Source of the DNA: Ruegeria sp. ANG-R
Lineage (GTDB): Bacteria; Pseudomonadota; Alphaproteobacteria; Rhodobacterales; Rhodobacteraceae
Assembly: GCF_000813985.1 (NCBI RefSeq)
Contig: NZ_JWLJ01000001.1
Coordinates: 732,453 to 796,452 of the forward strand
Reading direction: 5' to 3'
DNA length: 64,000 bases
Shown here: positions 27,646 through 36,591 of the stretch, piece after piece
How positions within the stretch are numbered: position 1 is the stretch's first letter
How the letters are laid out: each line of letters starts with the position of its first letter
The notes under the pieces: generated by a model
The model's database searches: none
Told to the model about the DNA's origin: nothing
Seen by the model: only the letters and a program-made list of their open reading frames with translations
Position numbers and translations under genes: made by a program

Positions 27646-29016
27646 TCAGGACTTGCGCGACAGCTTCAGAGTTATTTCCAGTCCCGGTTTTCGATTGCGT
27701 GCCAGAAACGTGCCACCGTGCATATGTGAAATGGCAGCGACAAGCGCGAGCCCAAGTCCCGCGTTGCGTTCCGTCCGGGCGGGATCAAGCGTGATGAAGG
27801 GCATCTGCAATCGGGGCAGATCGCTTTCGGGAACGCCGGGACCGCGATCGCGGACGCTCAGCAACGCATAGTCGCCATCCTCCCGAATTTCGATGGTAAT
27901 CGCGGTGCCCGAGGGAGCATAGCGCATGGCGTTTTCAAGCAGGTTCGACAGCGCCTGAGAAAGAAGCGGGCGGTGGCCCTGAATTGGCTTGGCATTGCCG
28001 ACAACTTCAAGCCGGATGTTCTGATCGGCAGCGACGGGGTCGTATAACTCAACCACATCACCGACAAGCTGCGGCAGATTTACCGGCTCAAACTGCTCAC
28101 GCCCCAAACCCGCCTCGGCCCGCGATATTTCAGTCAACTGGCTGAGAACGCGCAACAGATGGTCGATCTCACCGGTCGCGCGTGCCATGTCAATTTCGCG
28201 ATCCTGATCGCTTTTCCCGGGTTCCGCCAATGATTCGACCCGCTGGCGCAGCCGTGAGAGGGGCGAACGCAGGTCATGCGCGATCGAGTTGGAGGTTGTG
28301 CGCAGATTGCTGATCAACTCTTCAATGCGATCCAGCATGTTGTTCAATGTGCCCGCGACCTGATCGAATTCGTCGCCCGAGCCACGCAACGGCATTCGAA
28401 GCGCCAGATCGCCCGATACGATATTGTCGGCTGTATCGGCGATATCCCTCAGACGCGAGAATACCAGCCGGGTCAGTAGCCACCCGGTCAGTAAACTCAG
28501 TGCCAGCGCCGTTGCCAGCGCCAACGCGACCGAGCGGAGCAGGATACGATCGAATTGTTGCCGAGCGAGTGAATCGCGTCCGACAAGCAACCGCTCGCCA
28601 CCCGGTAATCTCACAGATGCGGCAGATATCGGAACGTATTGGTCCGTGTTCCCCTTGCGCAATTGCAGGTCGACCCAGCCACTGCCCGGTGTGATCCCCT
28701 CGGGCCAGCGCGCCAGATTGCCCGCCAGCTTGCCACCCTGGCGGCCGGTCAGAAGATATAAGGCATCGCGCTCGGCCGCCGTCGGCAACCGCCTCTCGAT
28801 CGCGGTGATCAGTCCGATCATGCCCCGCCGTTCGTATTCATCTGCCAGTCCGGTCAGTTCCGCCGATACGACCGAGCGTGTCTCCTCTGAAATCGTACGA
28901 TTGGCGGTGACGTAGACCATTGCCAGCACCGCAGCTGTCAGCAACGTGCTGAGCACCATGCTGGCAAGGACCAGCCGTGTACGGGAGTTTTTCAGCGACA
29001 GGCGCAGGTTATCCAT
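27646..29016 (-). CDS. Two-component sensor histidine kinase
   Basis: Membrane sensor kinase of 456 residues: helix at about 16-36, a periplasmic domain (about 37-157), helix at about 158-182, HAMP domain (about 183-236), the phosphoacceptor His247 in SIAHDLRSPLSRL, and the ATPase domain with LLENAMRYA (N box), RDRGPGVP and NAGLGLALV (G boxes). It overlaps the end of the response regulator gene by eight bases. Its location beside a DegP-type protease suggests that it senses envelope stress; this is inference. The ATG at 29016 is chosen because it follows the regulator's stop region; its ribosome site is weak. Confidence 0.93.
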   Translation of the reverse strand: MDNLRLSLKNSRTRLVLASMVLSTLLTAAVLAMVYVTANRTISEETRSVVSAELTGLADEYERRGMIGLITAIERRLPTAAERDALYLLTGRQGGKLAGNLARWPEGITPGSGWVDLQLRKGNTDQYVPISAASVRLPGGERLLVGRDSLARQQFDRILLRSVALALATALALSLLTGWLLTRLVFSRLRDIADTADNIVSGDLALRMPLRGSGDEFDQVAGTLNNMLDRIEELISNLRTTSNSIAHDLRSPLSRLRQRVESLAEPGKSDQDREIDMARATGEIDHLLRVLSQLTEISRAEAGLGREQFEPVNLPQLVGDVVELYDPVAADQNIRLEVVGNAKPIQGHRPLLSQALSNLLENAMRYAPSGTAITIEIREDGDYALLSVRDRGPGVPESDLPRLQMPFITLDPARTERNAGLGLALVAAISHMHGGTFLARNRKPGLEITLKLSRKS

Positions 29017-29689
29017 CCGAAACCATGTATCCGGCGCCCCGGACTGTTTCAATCACCGGGTCGGCCCCGTCTTCGTCAAGCTGCCGGCGCAGTTTCGATA
29101 TATGGACGTCGACCACATTGGTGTTTGGGTCAAAGTGGTAATCCCACACCCCTTCAAGCAACATGGTACGTGAGACGACGCGGTTTTTGCGGCGCAGAAA
29201 GAACTCCAGAATCTGAAATTCACGCGGCGTAAGTGTGATTTCACGGCCATTGCGGGTGACCTTGCGGGTCAGCAGATCCATTTCGAGATCGCGGCAGGCG
29301 AGGGTCGGCGTCTCTTCTGCCTCTTGTGGACGACGCAGCAATGCCTCGATCCGGGCATGAAGTTCCTGGAACGAGAAGGGCTTGACCAGATAGTCATCCG
29401 CGCCTGCACGAAGACCCTTAACCCGCTCGTCTACCGCGCTCATGGCGGTGAGCATCAGAACGGGCGTTTTTACCCCAGCCGCACGCATCGATTTGATCAG
29501 TGACAACCCGTCCAATCCGGGCAGCATCCGGTCCAGCACGACGGCATCGAACCCACCGTCTGTCGCGTGGTACAGGCCTTCGCGGCCGTCTGAGGCAACT
29601 TCGACAACGTATCCTTCTTCGCCAAACCCTTTGGCAATGAAGTCCCGCGTGTCTTGGTCATCTTCAACGATCAACAAGCGTCTGCTCAT
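29009..29689 (-). CDS. OmpR/PhoB-family response regulator
   Basis: The 226-residue protein has a receiver domain with the acidic pair EDD (10-11 region), phosphoacceptor Asp53 (VVLDRMLPG), the Thr/Ser and Lys positions (LMLTAMS, DDYLVKPF), and a C-terminal winged helix (ITLTPREFQILEFF, VVDVHISKLRRQLD). The ATG at 29689 has AAGGAG seven bases upstream. It is co-transcribed with the kinase and probably controls envelope genes, possibly the adjacent protease. Confidence 0.94.
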   Translation of the reverse strand: MSRRLLIVEDDQDTRDFIAKGFGEEGYVVEVASDGREGLYHATDGGFDAVVLDRMLPGLDGLSLIKSMRAAGVKTPVLMLTAMSAVDERVKGLRAGADDYLVKPFSFQELHARIEALLRRPQEAEETPTLACRDLEMDLLTRKVTRNGREITLTPREFQILEFFLRRKNRVVSRTMLLEGVWDYHFDPNTNVVDVHISKLRRQLDEDGADPVIETVRGAGYMVSDG

Positions 29690-29733
29690 GTCAGGGCTCC
29701 TTCCCATTGGGATATAAACACAGATACTGTTTG

Positions 29734-29767
29734 AAAAAAACATGCCGGGTGCGAAGGTGCACCCGGC
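29734..29767 (-). terminator. Rho-independent terminator downstream of the DegP-type gene
   Basis: On the minus strand a 9-bp stem (29744-29752 with 29759-29767) is followed, two to three bases later, by seven T. It separates the protease gene from the response regulator gene. Confidence 0.8.
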
Positions 29768-29806
29768 CGTTCCGGCGGTACGTGGACATGTCGCACCTGC
29801 CAGAAT

Positions 29807-29841
29807 AAGCGCGCCAGATTTCCCCATCATGTGGCGCGCTT
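29807..29841. repeat. Inverted repeat after the DegP-type gene
   Basis: AAGCGCGCCA and TGGCGCGCTT form a perfect 10-bp stem with a 15-base loop, starting about 10 bases beyond the protease stop. No T run follows. It may protect the 3' end of the transcript or help the terminator further on. Confidence 0.6.
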
Positions 29842-29851
29842 AGGTGTGTGG

Positions 29852-31288
29852 TCAGGCGATCTCGACCGCGACAAAGATCTGGTTGCCGCCGCGATTGATC
29901 AGAACCAGAGCCGGGTCCGTCTTTTCGCTTTTCAGCGCTTCTTTCAGCGCATCCGGCGTCGCGGTATCCAGATTGCCCAGTCGTACGATCACATCTCCGC
30001 GCTGCAAACCGGCTTTGGCCGCAGGGCTCTCGGGTTTCAGATCGGTGACAACAACCCCGTCGACATTCTCGGCCACTCCAATCTCGGCGCGCGCGGTCTC
30101 GGTCAGCGGTGCCACGGTCACGCCCAGCGAACTGCCTTCGAACTTGTCCTCAGCCACGCTGTCGGCCGCCGCCGATGCCGCTTGATGCTGCCCGATGGTC
30201 AGGTCGATCTGCTCTTCCTTGCCATTGCGCAGAACCGTCAGAGTGCTGTCTGTGCCCACTTTTGTGGTCCCAACGAGGATCGGAAGATCGCTGCTGGACT
30301 CAACGGCTTCGTCGTTGAAGCTCAGGATCACGTCACCTTGCTGCAGTACACCGTCGGCCGGACTATCAGGCACAACGTCCGAGACCAACGCGCCCGTTGC
30401 CGTATCGATGCCCATAGCGGCCGCCAGCTCAGGGCTGACATTCTGGATCGACACACCCAACCAGCCGCGGCTGACCTCACCATCATCAAGCAGATCGGCG
30501 GTGATGTGATCGACGATATTCGACGTGACCGCAAAACCCAGCCCGACAGAGCCGCCACTGGGCGAATAGATCGCCGAGTTCACACCGATTACCTCGCCAT
30601 TCATGTTGAACAGTGGCCCACCTGAGTTGCCCTTGTTGATCGCAGCATCGGTCTGGATGAATTCCGCATAGGGGCCTTCCGATATGTTACGCCCTTTCGC
30701 GGACACAATACCGGTCGTGACGGTCGAGTTCAGGCCAAACGGGTTGCCGATGGCGACCACGTCTTCGCCCACGCGAATGATATCGCTGTCACCCATTTGA
30801 ACGGCTTGCAGGTCGTCCCCGGCATCGATCTTAAGCACGGCGATGTCCGTCAGCGGATCGGTGCCGACGATTTCAGCTTCGAATGTACGGTCATCGCTCA
30901 GACGTACGGTTACCTCATTGGCGTTGTCGACAACGTGGTGATTGGTGACGATATATCCCGCCTCATCCAGTACGAAACCCGATCCCAGACCCTGGCTGGG
31001 TCCGCGTTGCGGCATTTCGAAACCTTCAGGGCCGCCGAAACGCTTGAAAAACTCACCAAAGGGATGGCCTTCGAAATTGAACTCTTGGCCTTGCGCCGGA
31101 TTTGGCGGGGCATCCTGCTTGGCGATGATCGTTACAACCGAGGGCGAGACAGTTTCGACCAGATCGGCTAGGGCCTCGTCTGCCATTGCGGGCAGGGCGG
31201 TCGTGGCCAGCAAGGCCGCGCCCAATGCGGTCGCTCCCATCCAGTTGGACGTGCGTGGAAAAAGCAGTGAGGATTTACGGATGCTCAT
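29852..31288 (-). CDS. DegP/HtrA-type periplasmic serine protease
   Basis: Do-family envelope quality-control protease of 478 residues. It has a signal peptide (hydrophobic core at about 17-32, cleavage after AMA near 36), a trypsin-like domain with His118 (NHHVV), Asp148 (DPLTDIAVL) and Ser222 (NKGNSGGP), and two PDZ domains (about 265-355 and 385-475; the second contains LKPESPAAKAGLQRGDVIVRL). The ATG at 31288 has AGGAG five bases upstream. A palindromic site lies 86 bases upstream. It is upstream of, and co-directional with, the two-component genes. Confidence 0.95.
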   Translation of the reverse strand: MSIRKSSLLFPRTSNWMGATALGAALLATTALPAMADEALADLVETVSPSVVTIIAKQDAPPNPAQGQEFNFEGHPFGEFFKRFGGPEGFEMPQRGPSQGLGSGFVLDEAGYIVTNHHVVDNANEVTVRLSDDRTFEAEIVGTDPLTDIAVLKIDAGDDLQAVQMGDSDIIRVGEDVVAIGNPFGLNSTVTTGIVSAKGRNISEGPYAEFIQTDAAINKGNSGGPLFNMNGEVIGVNSAIYSPSGGSVGLGFAVTSNIVDHITADLLDDGEVSRGWLGVSIQNVSPELAAAMGIDTATGALVSDVVPDSPADGVLQQGDVILSFNDEAVESSSDLPILVGTTKVGTDSTLTVLRNGKEEQIDLTIGQHQAASAAADSVAEDKFEGSSLGVTVAPLTETARAEIGVAENVDGVVVTDLKPESPAAKAGLQRGDVIVRLGNLDTATPDALKEALKSEKTDPALVLINRGGNQIFVAVEIA

Positions 31289-31373
31289 TTTGACTCCTGT
31301 CTGTGTCCGGCGGTTGATCCCGCGCATTGAGACAGGAGATGCCACAGCAACCTTGGGATATCCTGAGAGAAAC

Positions 31374-31389
31374 ATTAAGAAACCTTAAT
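31374..31389. promoter_or_regulatory. Palindrome upstream of the DegP-type gene
   Basis: ATTAAG-AAAC-CTTAAT is a perfect inverted repeat in an AT-rich stretch 86 bases before the start codon. A preceding AACCTT at 31349-31354 repeats part of it. It is a candidate site for the neighbouring response regulator; the assignment is inference. Confidence 0.35.
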
Positions 31390-32006
31390 TTCGCCATGTT
31401 TCGCCGTTTAGATATCGCCATCTGGCGTGGTCAGGCAGCAAGAATCAGCTTGGGTAGCGCAGGGCGAATCGGTGGATTGTTGCCGAAAAAGTCAATAATT
31501 TCGAAAAAGCATTGAATTGATTCATTTTTGTTAACAAAGAAACCGCACGAAGGCGGCTATCAAAAAACTTCTCCTTAAGGTTGTAGAGATCGCTAATCTA
31601 GAATTTTGAATGCAGCTTTAGGTGCCTGCGAAATAGGTATAAAAGGCAATTCATAACCGCATAGATGTAGTGGTCGCTCCGTGGATGCCCAAGCGAATGC
31701 AACCAGTGGTAGTTTTGAGGGTGTTGCATTGTTGCGCAAAAGTCAGTCCGGTTTCGCGGAAATTTACCAATTCATCCAATTTTACGTTGTTTGAACGCAT
31801 CTGATCAGCGACATTGGAGTTGCCCAAGTGAGGGGGGCCTGAGGCACTAGGGGGTGTCGAAGGCACATCTCAGTCTCCAAAGCGCTGAGCGGCATGTTAA
31901 CGAGGGGGTCTTGTTTAGGTTCAGCAGCACATCGTCAGATAACCAGTTTGGTGATCTGACCGCGCTTAAGAGATTGGTGAAAGTGGTAGTCCTGTTTTTG
32001 GGCAAC
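31390..32006. other. Intergenic region with possible IS5-like end remnant
   Basis: About 620 bases without a convincing gene and lower in GC than the surroundings. At about 31720-31760 the sequence GCATTGTTGCGCAAAAG, followed shortly by GGTTTCGCGGAA, resembles the terminal inverted repeat of IS5-group elements as I remember them. No transposase frame follows; a 71-codon frame on the minus strand at 31651-31866 matches nothing I know. A degraded insertion-sequence end is possible. Confidence 0.25.
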
Positions 32007-32032
32007 CGGCCCGGTCGTCAACGACCGGGCCG
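32007..32032. repeat. Strong GC hairpin after the nucleotidyltransferase gene
   Basis: A perfect 11-bp stem (CGGCCCGGTCG with its complement) closes on TCAA, 20 bases beyond the stop of the minus-strand gene. There is no T run on that side (five A instead), so it is not a standard terminator for that gene; it may act as a 3' stabiliser. Confidence 0.6.
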
Positions 32033-32051
32033 CGTTCATTTTGGGGACCGG

Positions 32052-32666
32052 TCAGATTGGAGACCGGCTACGGGATCGGTTTGCTTTCCAAGCCGCCCAA
32101 TCGGCAGGTGTATCCAAATCCAACAGTGCATTCCGGGCGGGCAGGCGATGTAGATGGACCTTGCCCACACAATGTCGCACGATGGATTGCGCACCGCTGT
32201 CTCCGGTTAATTCTGAAAGCTCTGCAAAAAGAGATTGGTCAAAGACAACAGGATGACCGGGAGTTCCGTTATCGGTCGCACCGCGCCAAACCAGATTATC
32301 GGGATACGTCTTGACTGCTCCAAGAACGCTGCGCAAATCGTCAGATGTGAGGTCCGGCAGGTCCGACAACAGGATCATTGCTGCAGGCGCGCTGGCCGGG
32401 ACCGAGGCCATCGCTCCCCGTAAGCTGGCATTCATGCCTTCCCGTGCATCAGGGATTTCGACGGGCTGCACCTCCAGACCCTCCAGCGCGCCATAGCGCG
32501 GATGAGGCGCCGGGGGCAGGGCAACGATTACGGGACCGACGGCAAGCGCCCGCTGCGCCATCCGACGTAGCAGCGGCATTCCGTCCACAGGCTGCATCAG
32601 CTTGTCTGTGCCGCCCATGCGGCTGGATTGGCCGGCGGCCAGCAGGATGATGGGAATCTCGGTCAT
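32052..32666 (-). CDS. MobA/MocA-like nucleotidyltransferase
   Basis: Predicted molybdopterin nucleotidyl- or cytidylyl-transferase of 204 residues. It has the nucleotide-binding start ILLAAGQSSRMGGTDKL, the metal-binding LLSDLPDLTSDDL, and the segment GTPGHPVVFDQSLF of MocA-like proteins. These enzymes modify the molybdenum cofactor for enzymes of the xanthine oxidase family, but no molybdoenzyme gene is visible here, so another NTP-transferase role remains possible. Confidence 0.85.
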   Translation of the reverse strand: MTEIPIILLAAGQSSRMGGTDKLMQPVDGMPLLRRMAQRALAVGPVIVALPPAPHPRYGALEGLEVQPVEIPDAREGMNASLRGAMASVPASAPAAMILLSDLPDLTSDDLRSVLGAVKTYPDNLVWRGATDNGTPGHPVVFDQSLFAELSELTGDSGAQSIVRHCVGKVHLHRLPARNALLDLDTPADWAAWKANRSRSRSPI

Positions 32667-32697
32667 CTGGGCAGAATGCCGCTAAGGGACGGTTAAG

Positions 32698-35115
32698 TCA
32701 TCCCCGCATCCTCGCACCGTCCGCATCGAAGAGCGGGGTCGTGATCACGCGTGCCTTGCACATCTCGCCAAGTATCTCGATCTCGACCTCGCGGCCTTCA
32801 CAGGCGTATTCGGTTGGCAGGAAACCCATTGCAATGGACTTGCACGCATAGTGGGAATACCCGCCCGAAGTACAGAAGCCCACAACAGCACCATCAAGCC
32901 AGATCGGCTCATACGCGTTCACATCTGCGTCTTTCGCGTTGACCTCGAATGCGACCAGACGGCGACCAGCGCTTGTTGCGCGCTCGGCCTCGGCCGCAGC
33001 CCGGCCCACGAAATCGCTGTTCTTCGAGAAAGAAATGAAGCGATCCAACCCGGTTTCGCACGCTGTATAATCGGGTGAGAACTCACGCATCCACGAGCCG
33101 AAGAACTTGTCGAGGCGCAAGCTCATCATTGCGCGCATTCCAAATGGAGTGATCCCATGGGGTTGACCGGCCTCCCATATGGTCCACCAAAGCTGCCGTT
33201 GCGCCATCGGATCGCAATAGATCTCATAGCCCAGATCGCCGGTATAGCTGACGCGCTGAACGATGCAGTCGGTCATACCGATGGTCATCTCGCGCACGTC
33301 CAGAAACTTCAGCGCGCTGGCGTCCTCACGGGTGCAGGCCGAAAGGACCTCGGTCGCTTTTGGTCCGGCAATCTGAAACCCGTTCAGCCGGTCGCTGATG
33401 TTTTCGATGCCCACGCCTTCGTCCCGGTTTTGCAGGAACCAGCGCATGTGAAACGCCTGACTGCCGTATGAGGCGGTGAGATGGAAAAGCCCTTCGGTCA
33501 GGCAGGATACCGTGAAATCACCGATCAACTTGCCCTTGGGCGACAGCATGGGCGTCAGCGAGACGCGACCCGGTTTCGGGATGCGGCCTGCCATGATGCG
33601 ATCAAGCCACGCGCGGGCGCCAGGGCCGGTTATGCGGTATTTACCGAAATTGTGAACCTCGTTGATTCCGACGCTTTCGCGCACCGCGCGAACCTCGCGC
33701 CCGGTGGCGTCAAAAGCGTTGGAGCGGCGGAACGAGGGGATCTCGTAGTCCGGTTCATCACCCTTAGCAAAATAGTTCGGGACTTCGAGGCCATATTGCT
33801 GCCCCCAGACCGCACCGAGATCGCTGAAGATATCGTACATCGGAGTGGTTCGATTGGGGCGGGCGGCTGGCAGTTCCTCGTTCGGATAGGCGACGCTGAA
33901 CCGTTTCTGATAGTTCTCGATCACCTTTGGGCGCGTATAGCCGGGGCTGATCCAGTCTCCGAAGCGTGCCACATCCATGGCGAACACATCGCGTTCAGGT
34001 TCGCCTTCTATCATCCATTGTGCGAGGGTCAGACCGACCCCGCCGCCCTGGCTGAATCCCGCCATGACCCCGCAGGCCGACCAATAGTTGCGTACGCCCG
34101 GCACCGGCCCGACCAGAGGGTTGCCGTCCGGGGCAAAGGTAAACGGCCCATGGATGACAGATTTGACTCCCGCCTCGGCCAGCACGGGGAAGCGTTCATA
34201 GGCGAATTCGATACTATCGGTGATCTTGTCGAAATCGTCGGGCAGCAGTTCGTGGCCAAACTCCCATGGGGTGCCATCAACCGCCCAAGGCTTACACGGT
34301 TGTTCGTAGAAACCGATGCACAGTCCGCGACCTTCCTGCCGCAGGTAGCTTTCTCCGGCGGGGTCCATCACATGCGGATGCTCGCCACCTGCATCGATGA
34401 TCGCTTCGATCTCGGGGATTGTGTCGGTGACCAGATATTGGTGCTCCATCGGATGAAGCGGGAAGTAGATACCTGCCATCGCGCCGACCTCGCGCGCCCA
34501 CAGGCCGCCTGCATTGACGATATGTTCGGCATGGATGGTACCTTTGTCGGTCACCACATCCCATGTGCCGTCAGGGCGTTGGTTGGTTTCGCGCACCATG
34601 CAGTGTGTCTCGATCGTGGCGCCGCCCATGCGCGCGGCTTTGGCGTAGGCATGAGTTGTGCCCGACGGATCGAGGTGACCGTCCAGCGGATCGTAAAGCG
34701 CGCCAAGGATGCCATCGGTGTTGGTAATCGGAGCGATCTTTTTGATCTCTTCCGGCCCGACAATCTCGGTTTCAAGGCCCATGAACCGATGCTTGGCGCG
34801 TTCGGCCAGCAGCATGTCGAACCGATCCTGATTGTCGGCCAGCGTCACGCCGCCGACATGGTGCAGGCCGCAGGACATGCCCGTGATTTCTTCCAGCTCT
34901 TTATAAAGCCGGATGGTATAGCCCTGCAGGGCGGCCATGTTGGTGTCGCCGTTCAGGGTGTGAAACCCTCCGGCCGCGTGCCACGTTGATCCACTGGTCA
35001 GCTCCGAGCGTTCCAGTAGCATTACATCTGACCAGCCCAATTTGGTCAGATGGTAAAGAACGGAACATCCGACGACGCCGCCGCCGATCACTGCTACACG
35101 GGTGGTGGTTTTCAC
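32698..35115 (-). CDS. FAD-dependent dimethylglycine/sarcosine dehydrogenase-like protein with GcvT domain
   Basis: Two-domain one-carbon enzyme of 805 residues that demethylates an N-methyl amino acid and passes the methylene group to tetrahydrofolate. The N-terminal DAO domain (to about residue 370) has the FAD motif VAVIGGGVVGCSVLYHLTK and GSTWHAAGG; the middle FAO-type domain and the C-terminal aminomethyltransferase (GcvT) domain (about 430-800) include ITGPGARAWLDRI, YTGDLGYEIY and RLDKFFGSWMREF. Such proteins act in glycine betaine catabolism, common in marine Rhodobacteraceae. The start is GTG at 35115 with a GGGAGAG ribosome site. A stem-loop (35125-35154) covers part of that site. 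The exact substrate is not decided by the sequence. Confidence 0.9.
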   Translation of the reverse strand: MKTTTRVAVIGGGVVGCSVLYHLTKLGWSDVMLLERSELTSGSTWHAAGGFHTLNGDTNMAALQGYTIRLYKELEEITGMSCGLHHVGGVTLADNQDRFDMLLAERAKHRFMGLETEIVGPEEIKKIAPITNTDGILGALYDPLDGHLDPSGTTHAYAKAARMGGATIETHCMVRETNQRPDGTWDVVTDKGTIHAEHIVNAGGLWAREVGAMAGIYFPLHPMEHQYLVTDTIPEIEAIIDAGGEHPHVMDPAGESYLRQEGRGLCIGFYEQPCKPWAVDGTPWEFGHELLPDDFDKITDSIEFAYERFPVLAEAGVKSVIHGPFTFAPDGNPLVGPVPGVRNYWSACGVMAGFSQGGGVGLTLAQWMIEGEPERDVFAMDVARFGDWISPGYTRPKVIENYQKRFSVAYPNEELPAARPNRTTPMYDIFSDLGAVWGQQYGLEVPNYFAKGDEPDYEIPSFRRSNAFDATGREVRAVRESVGINEVHNFGKYRITGPGARAWLDRIMAGRIPKPGRVSLTPMLSPKGKLIGDFTVSCLTEGLFHLTASYGSQAFHMRWFLQNRDEGVGIENISDRLNGFQIAGPKATEVLSACTREDASALKFLDVREMTIGMTDCIVQRVSYTGDLGYEIYCDPMAQRQLWWTIWEAGQPHGITPFGMRAMMSLRLDKFFGSWMREFSPDYTACETGLDRFISFSKNSDFVGRAAAEAERATSAGRRLVAFEVNAKDADVNAYEPIWLDGAVVGFCTSGGYSHYACKSIAMGFLPTEYACEGREVEIEILGEMCKARVITTPLFDADGARMRG

Positions 35116-35124
35116 GATGTCTCT

Positions 35125-35154
35125 CCCTCGGCTTTTGGCAGAGCCTGCCGAGGG
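35125..35154 (-). promoter_or_regulatory. Stem-loop overlapping the ribosome site of the dehydrogenase gene
   Basis: CCCTCGGC and GCCGAGGG form an 8-bp stem with a small inner GGC-AGA-GCC pairing. On the mRNA the 3' arm ends in GAGGG, which overlaps the GAGGGAGAG ribosome site ten bases before the GTG. The folding could limit translation. Confidence 0.45.
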
Positions 35155-35220
35155 CTCCGGCGCAATACTGTTCCGTTCGCGACACCGCGCGTCGCTTGTC
35201 GATTGCGTGCGTTGTCTGGC

Positions 35221-36528
35221 TTAAAGAGGGCGCACCTTGAGGGCCGTGATCCTGTTGCCTTCGCGCGCGGTGACCTCGAACCGGAAGCCGTGGAACGAGA
35301 ACACCTGGCCGACGATAGGGATCATCTGAGCCTCGTGAATGACAAGACCGGCCAATGTGTTGGCCTCTTCATCCGGCAGCGACCAGTCAAGCGCGCGGTT
35401 GGCGTCACGGATGGTCATGGCGCCTTCGACAAGGTACTGGCCATCGTCGGTGCGGGTGACAGGCACCTCTTCGTCGATATCGAACTCGTCGGCGATCTCA
35501 CCCACGATTTCTTCTAGAATATCTTCCAGCGTGATCAGCCCGCGCAATGATCCGTATTCGTCTACGACAAGCGCAAAATGGCTGTGCATCCGAAGAAATT
35601 CACGCATCTGGTCATCCAGTGTGGTGGTTTCGGGCACGAAATAGGGATCATTCGCGACCTTAGAGATGTCAAAATCCTTGAGCCGTTCGGAATCACCATC
35701 AGCGCCGCCAGCCTGAGCGTACATGGCGCGGAACAGGTCTTTTGCGTGAACGACACCCACAATGTTCTCTTGTTCGTCGCGAAAGACTGGCAGGCGGGTA
35801 TGAGGACTTTCCAGACATTGTTTCAGGATCGCTTCCGGCTCGTCATCGGCATCGATCATCTCAATGTTGGACCGGTGCAGCATAATTTCTTCCACTGCGC
35901 GATCACCCAGATCAAGCGCGCCCAAAATACGGTCGCGGTCCTCCTTCTCGACCACGCCTTCGGAATGGCCCAGCTGCAACGCGCCTGCGATTTCTTCGCG
36001 AACTGCAAGAATGTTACTGTCAGGGTCAATCTGTACGCCAAACAGACGCAGCACTCCGCGTACAAGAAGCCGGACGGCGGCCACAACCGGCGAGAATACG
36101 GTTACGACGACGCTGATAACCGGGGCAACCAGGGCGGCGGCTTTTTCAGCATTGGTGATGGCGTAGGTTTTTGGCAGCACCTCGGCAAAGATCAGCACCA
36201 GCAGAGTCATCACCAGCGTCGCCAGCGCCACGCCGCTTTCACCGAACAGCCGCGTAAACAAGGCCGTCGCCAACGATGCCGCAAGGATGTTCACCAGATT
36301 GTTGCCCAACAGGACCGAGCCGATCAGACGTTCGTTGTCGTCGGTGATATCCAGCGCTTTTTGCGCCCCGCGCGAGCCTTTGTCGGCCTGCGCCCTCAGC
36401 TTGCCGCGCGATGACGCCGTCAGCGCTGTTTCAGAGCCCGAGAAAAAGCCCGATAGCACGAGCAGAAGAAGAATGGCTCCTGACGTGATCCAGAAAGCGC
36501 TGTCAAGCAGGGTCGAGGTGGGTTCCAT
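35221..36528 (-). CDS. CNNM/CBS-domain membrane protein (HlyC/CorC family)
   Basis: Predicted magnesium/cobalt transport-related membrane protein of 435 residues. It has an N-terminal CNNM (DUF21) domain with four hydrophobic helices (to about residue 190; FFSGSETALTASSRGKLR motif), a pair of CBS domains (about 200-340, with TRLPVFRDEQENIVGVVHAKDL and FALVVDEYGSLRGLITLEDILEEIVGEI-type segments) and a C-terminal CorC_HlyC domain (about 350-435). The older name haemolysin is misleading. It lies 63 bases upstream of xerD on the same strand. Confidence 0.93.
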   Translation of the reverse strand: MEPTSTLLDSAFWITSGAILLLLVLSGFFSGSETALTASSRGKLRAQADKGSRGAQKALDITDDNERLIGSVLLGNNLVNILAASLATALFTRLFGESGVALATLVMTLLVLIFAEVLPKTYAITNAEKAAALVAPVISVVVTVFSPVVAAVRLLVRGVLRLFGVQIDPDSNILAVREEIAGALQLGHSEGVVEKEDRDRILGALDLGDRAVEEIMLHRSNIEMIDADDEPEAILKQCLESPHTRLPVFRDEQENIVGVVHAKDLFRAMYAQAGGADGDSERLKDFDISKVANDPYFVPETTTLDDQMREFLRMHSHFALVVDEYGSLRGLITLEDILEEIVGEIADEFDIDEEVPVTRTDDGQYLVEGAMTIRDANRALDWSLPDEEANTLAGLVIHEAQMIPIVGQVFSFHGFRFEVTAREGNRITALKVRPL

Positions 36529-36591
36529 TGGTCCTAGATTATTCTTGTTTCTGCATCCGTTATGGGGCTGCGGCCCCGACCGATCAAGGGG

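Noticed and set aside
33481-34989. Open frame of 502 codons on the plus strand
   Set aside because: It is fully antisense to the GcvT-fused dehydrogenase, which has clear domains and conserved motifs. High GC with biased third positions produces such shadow frames.
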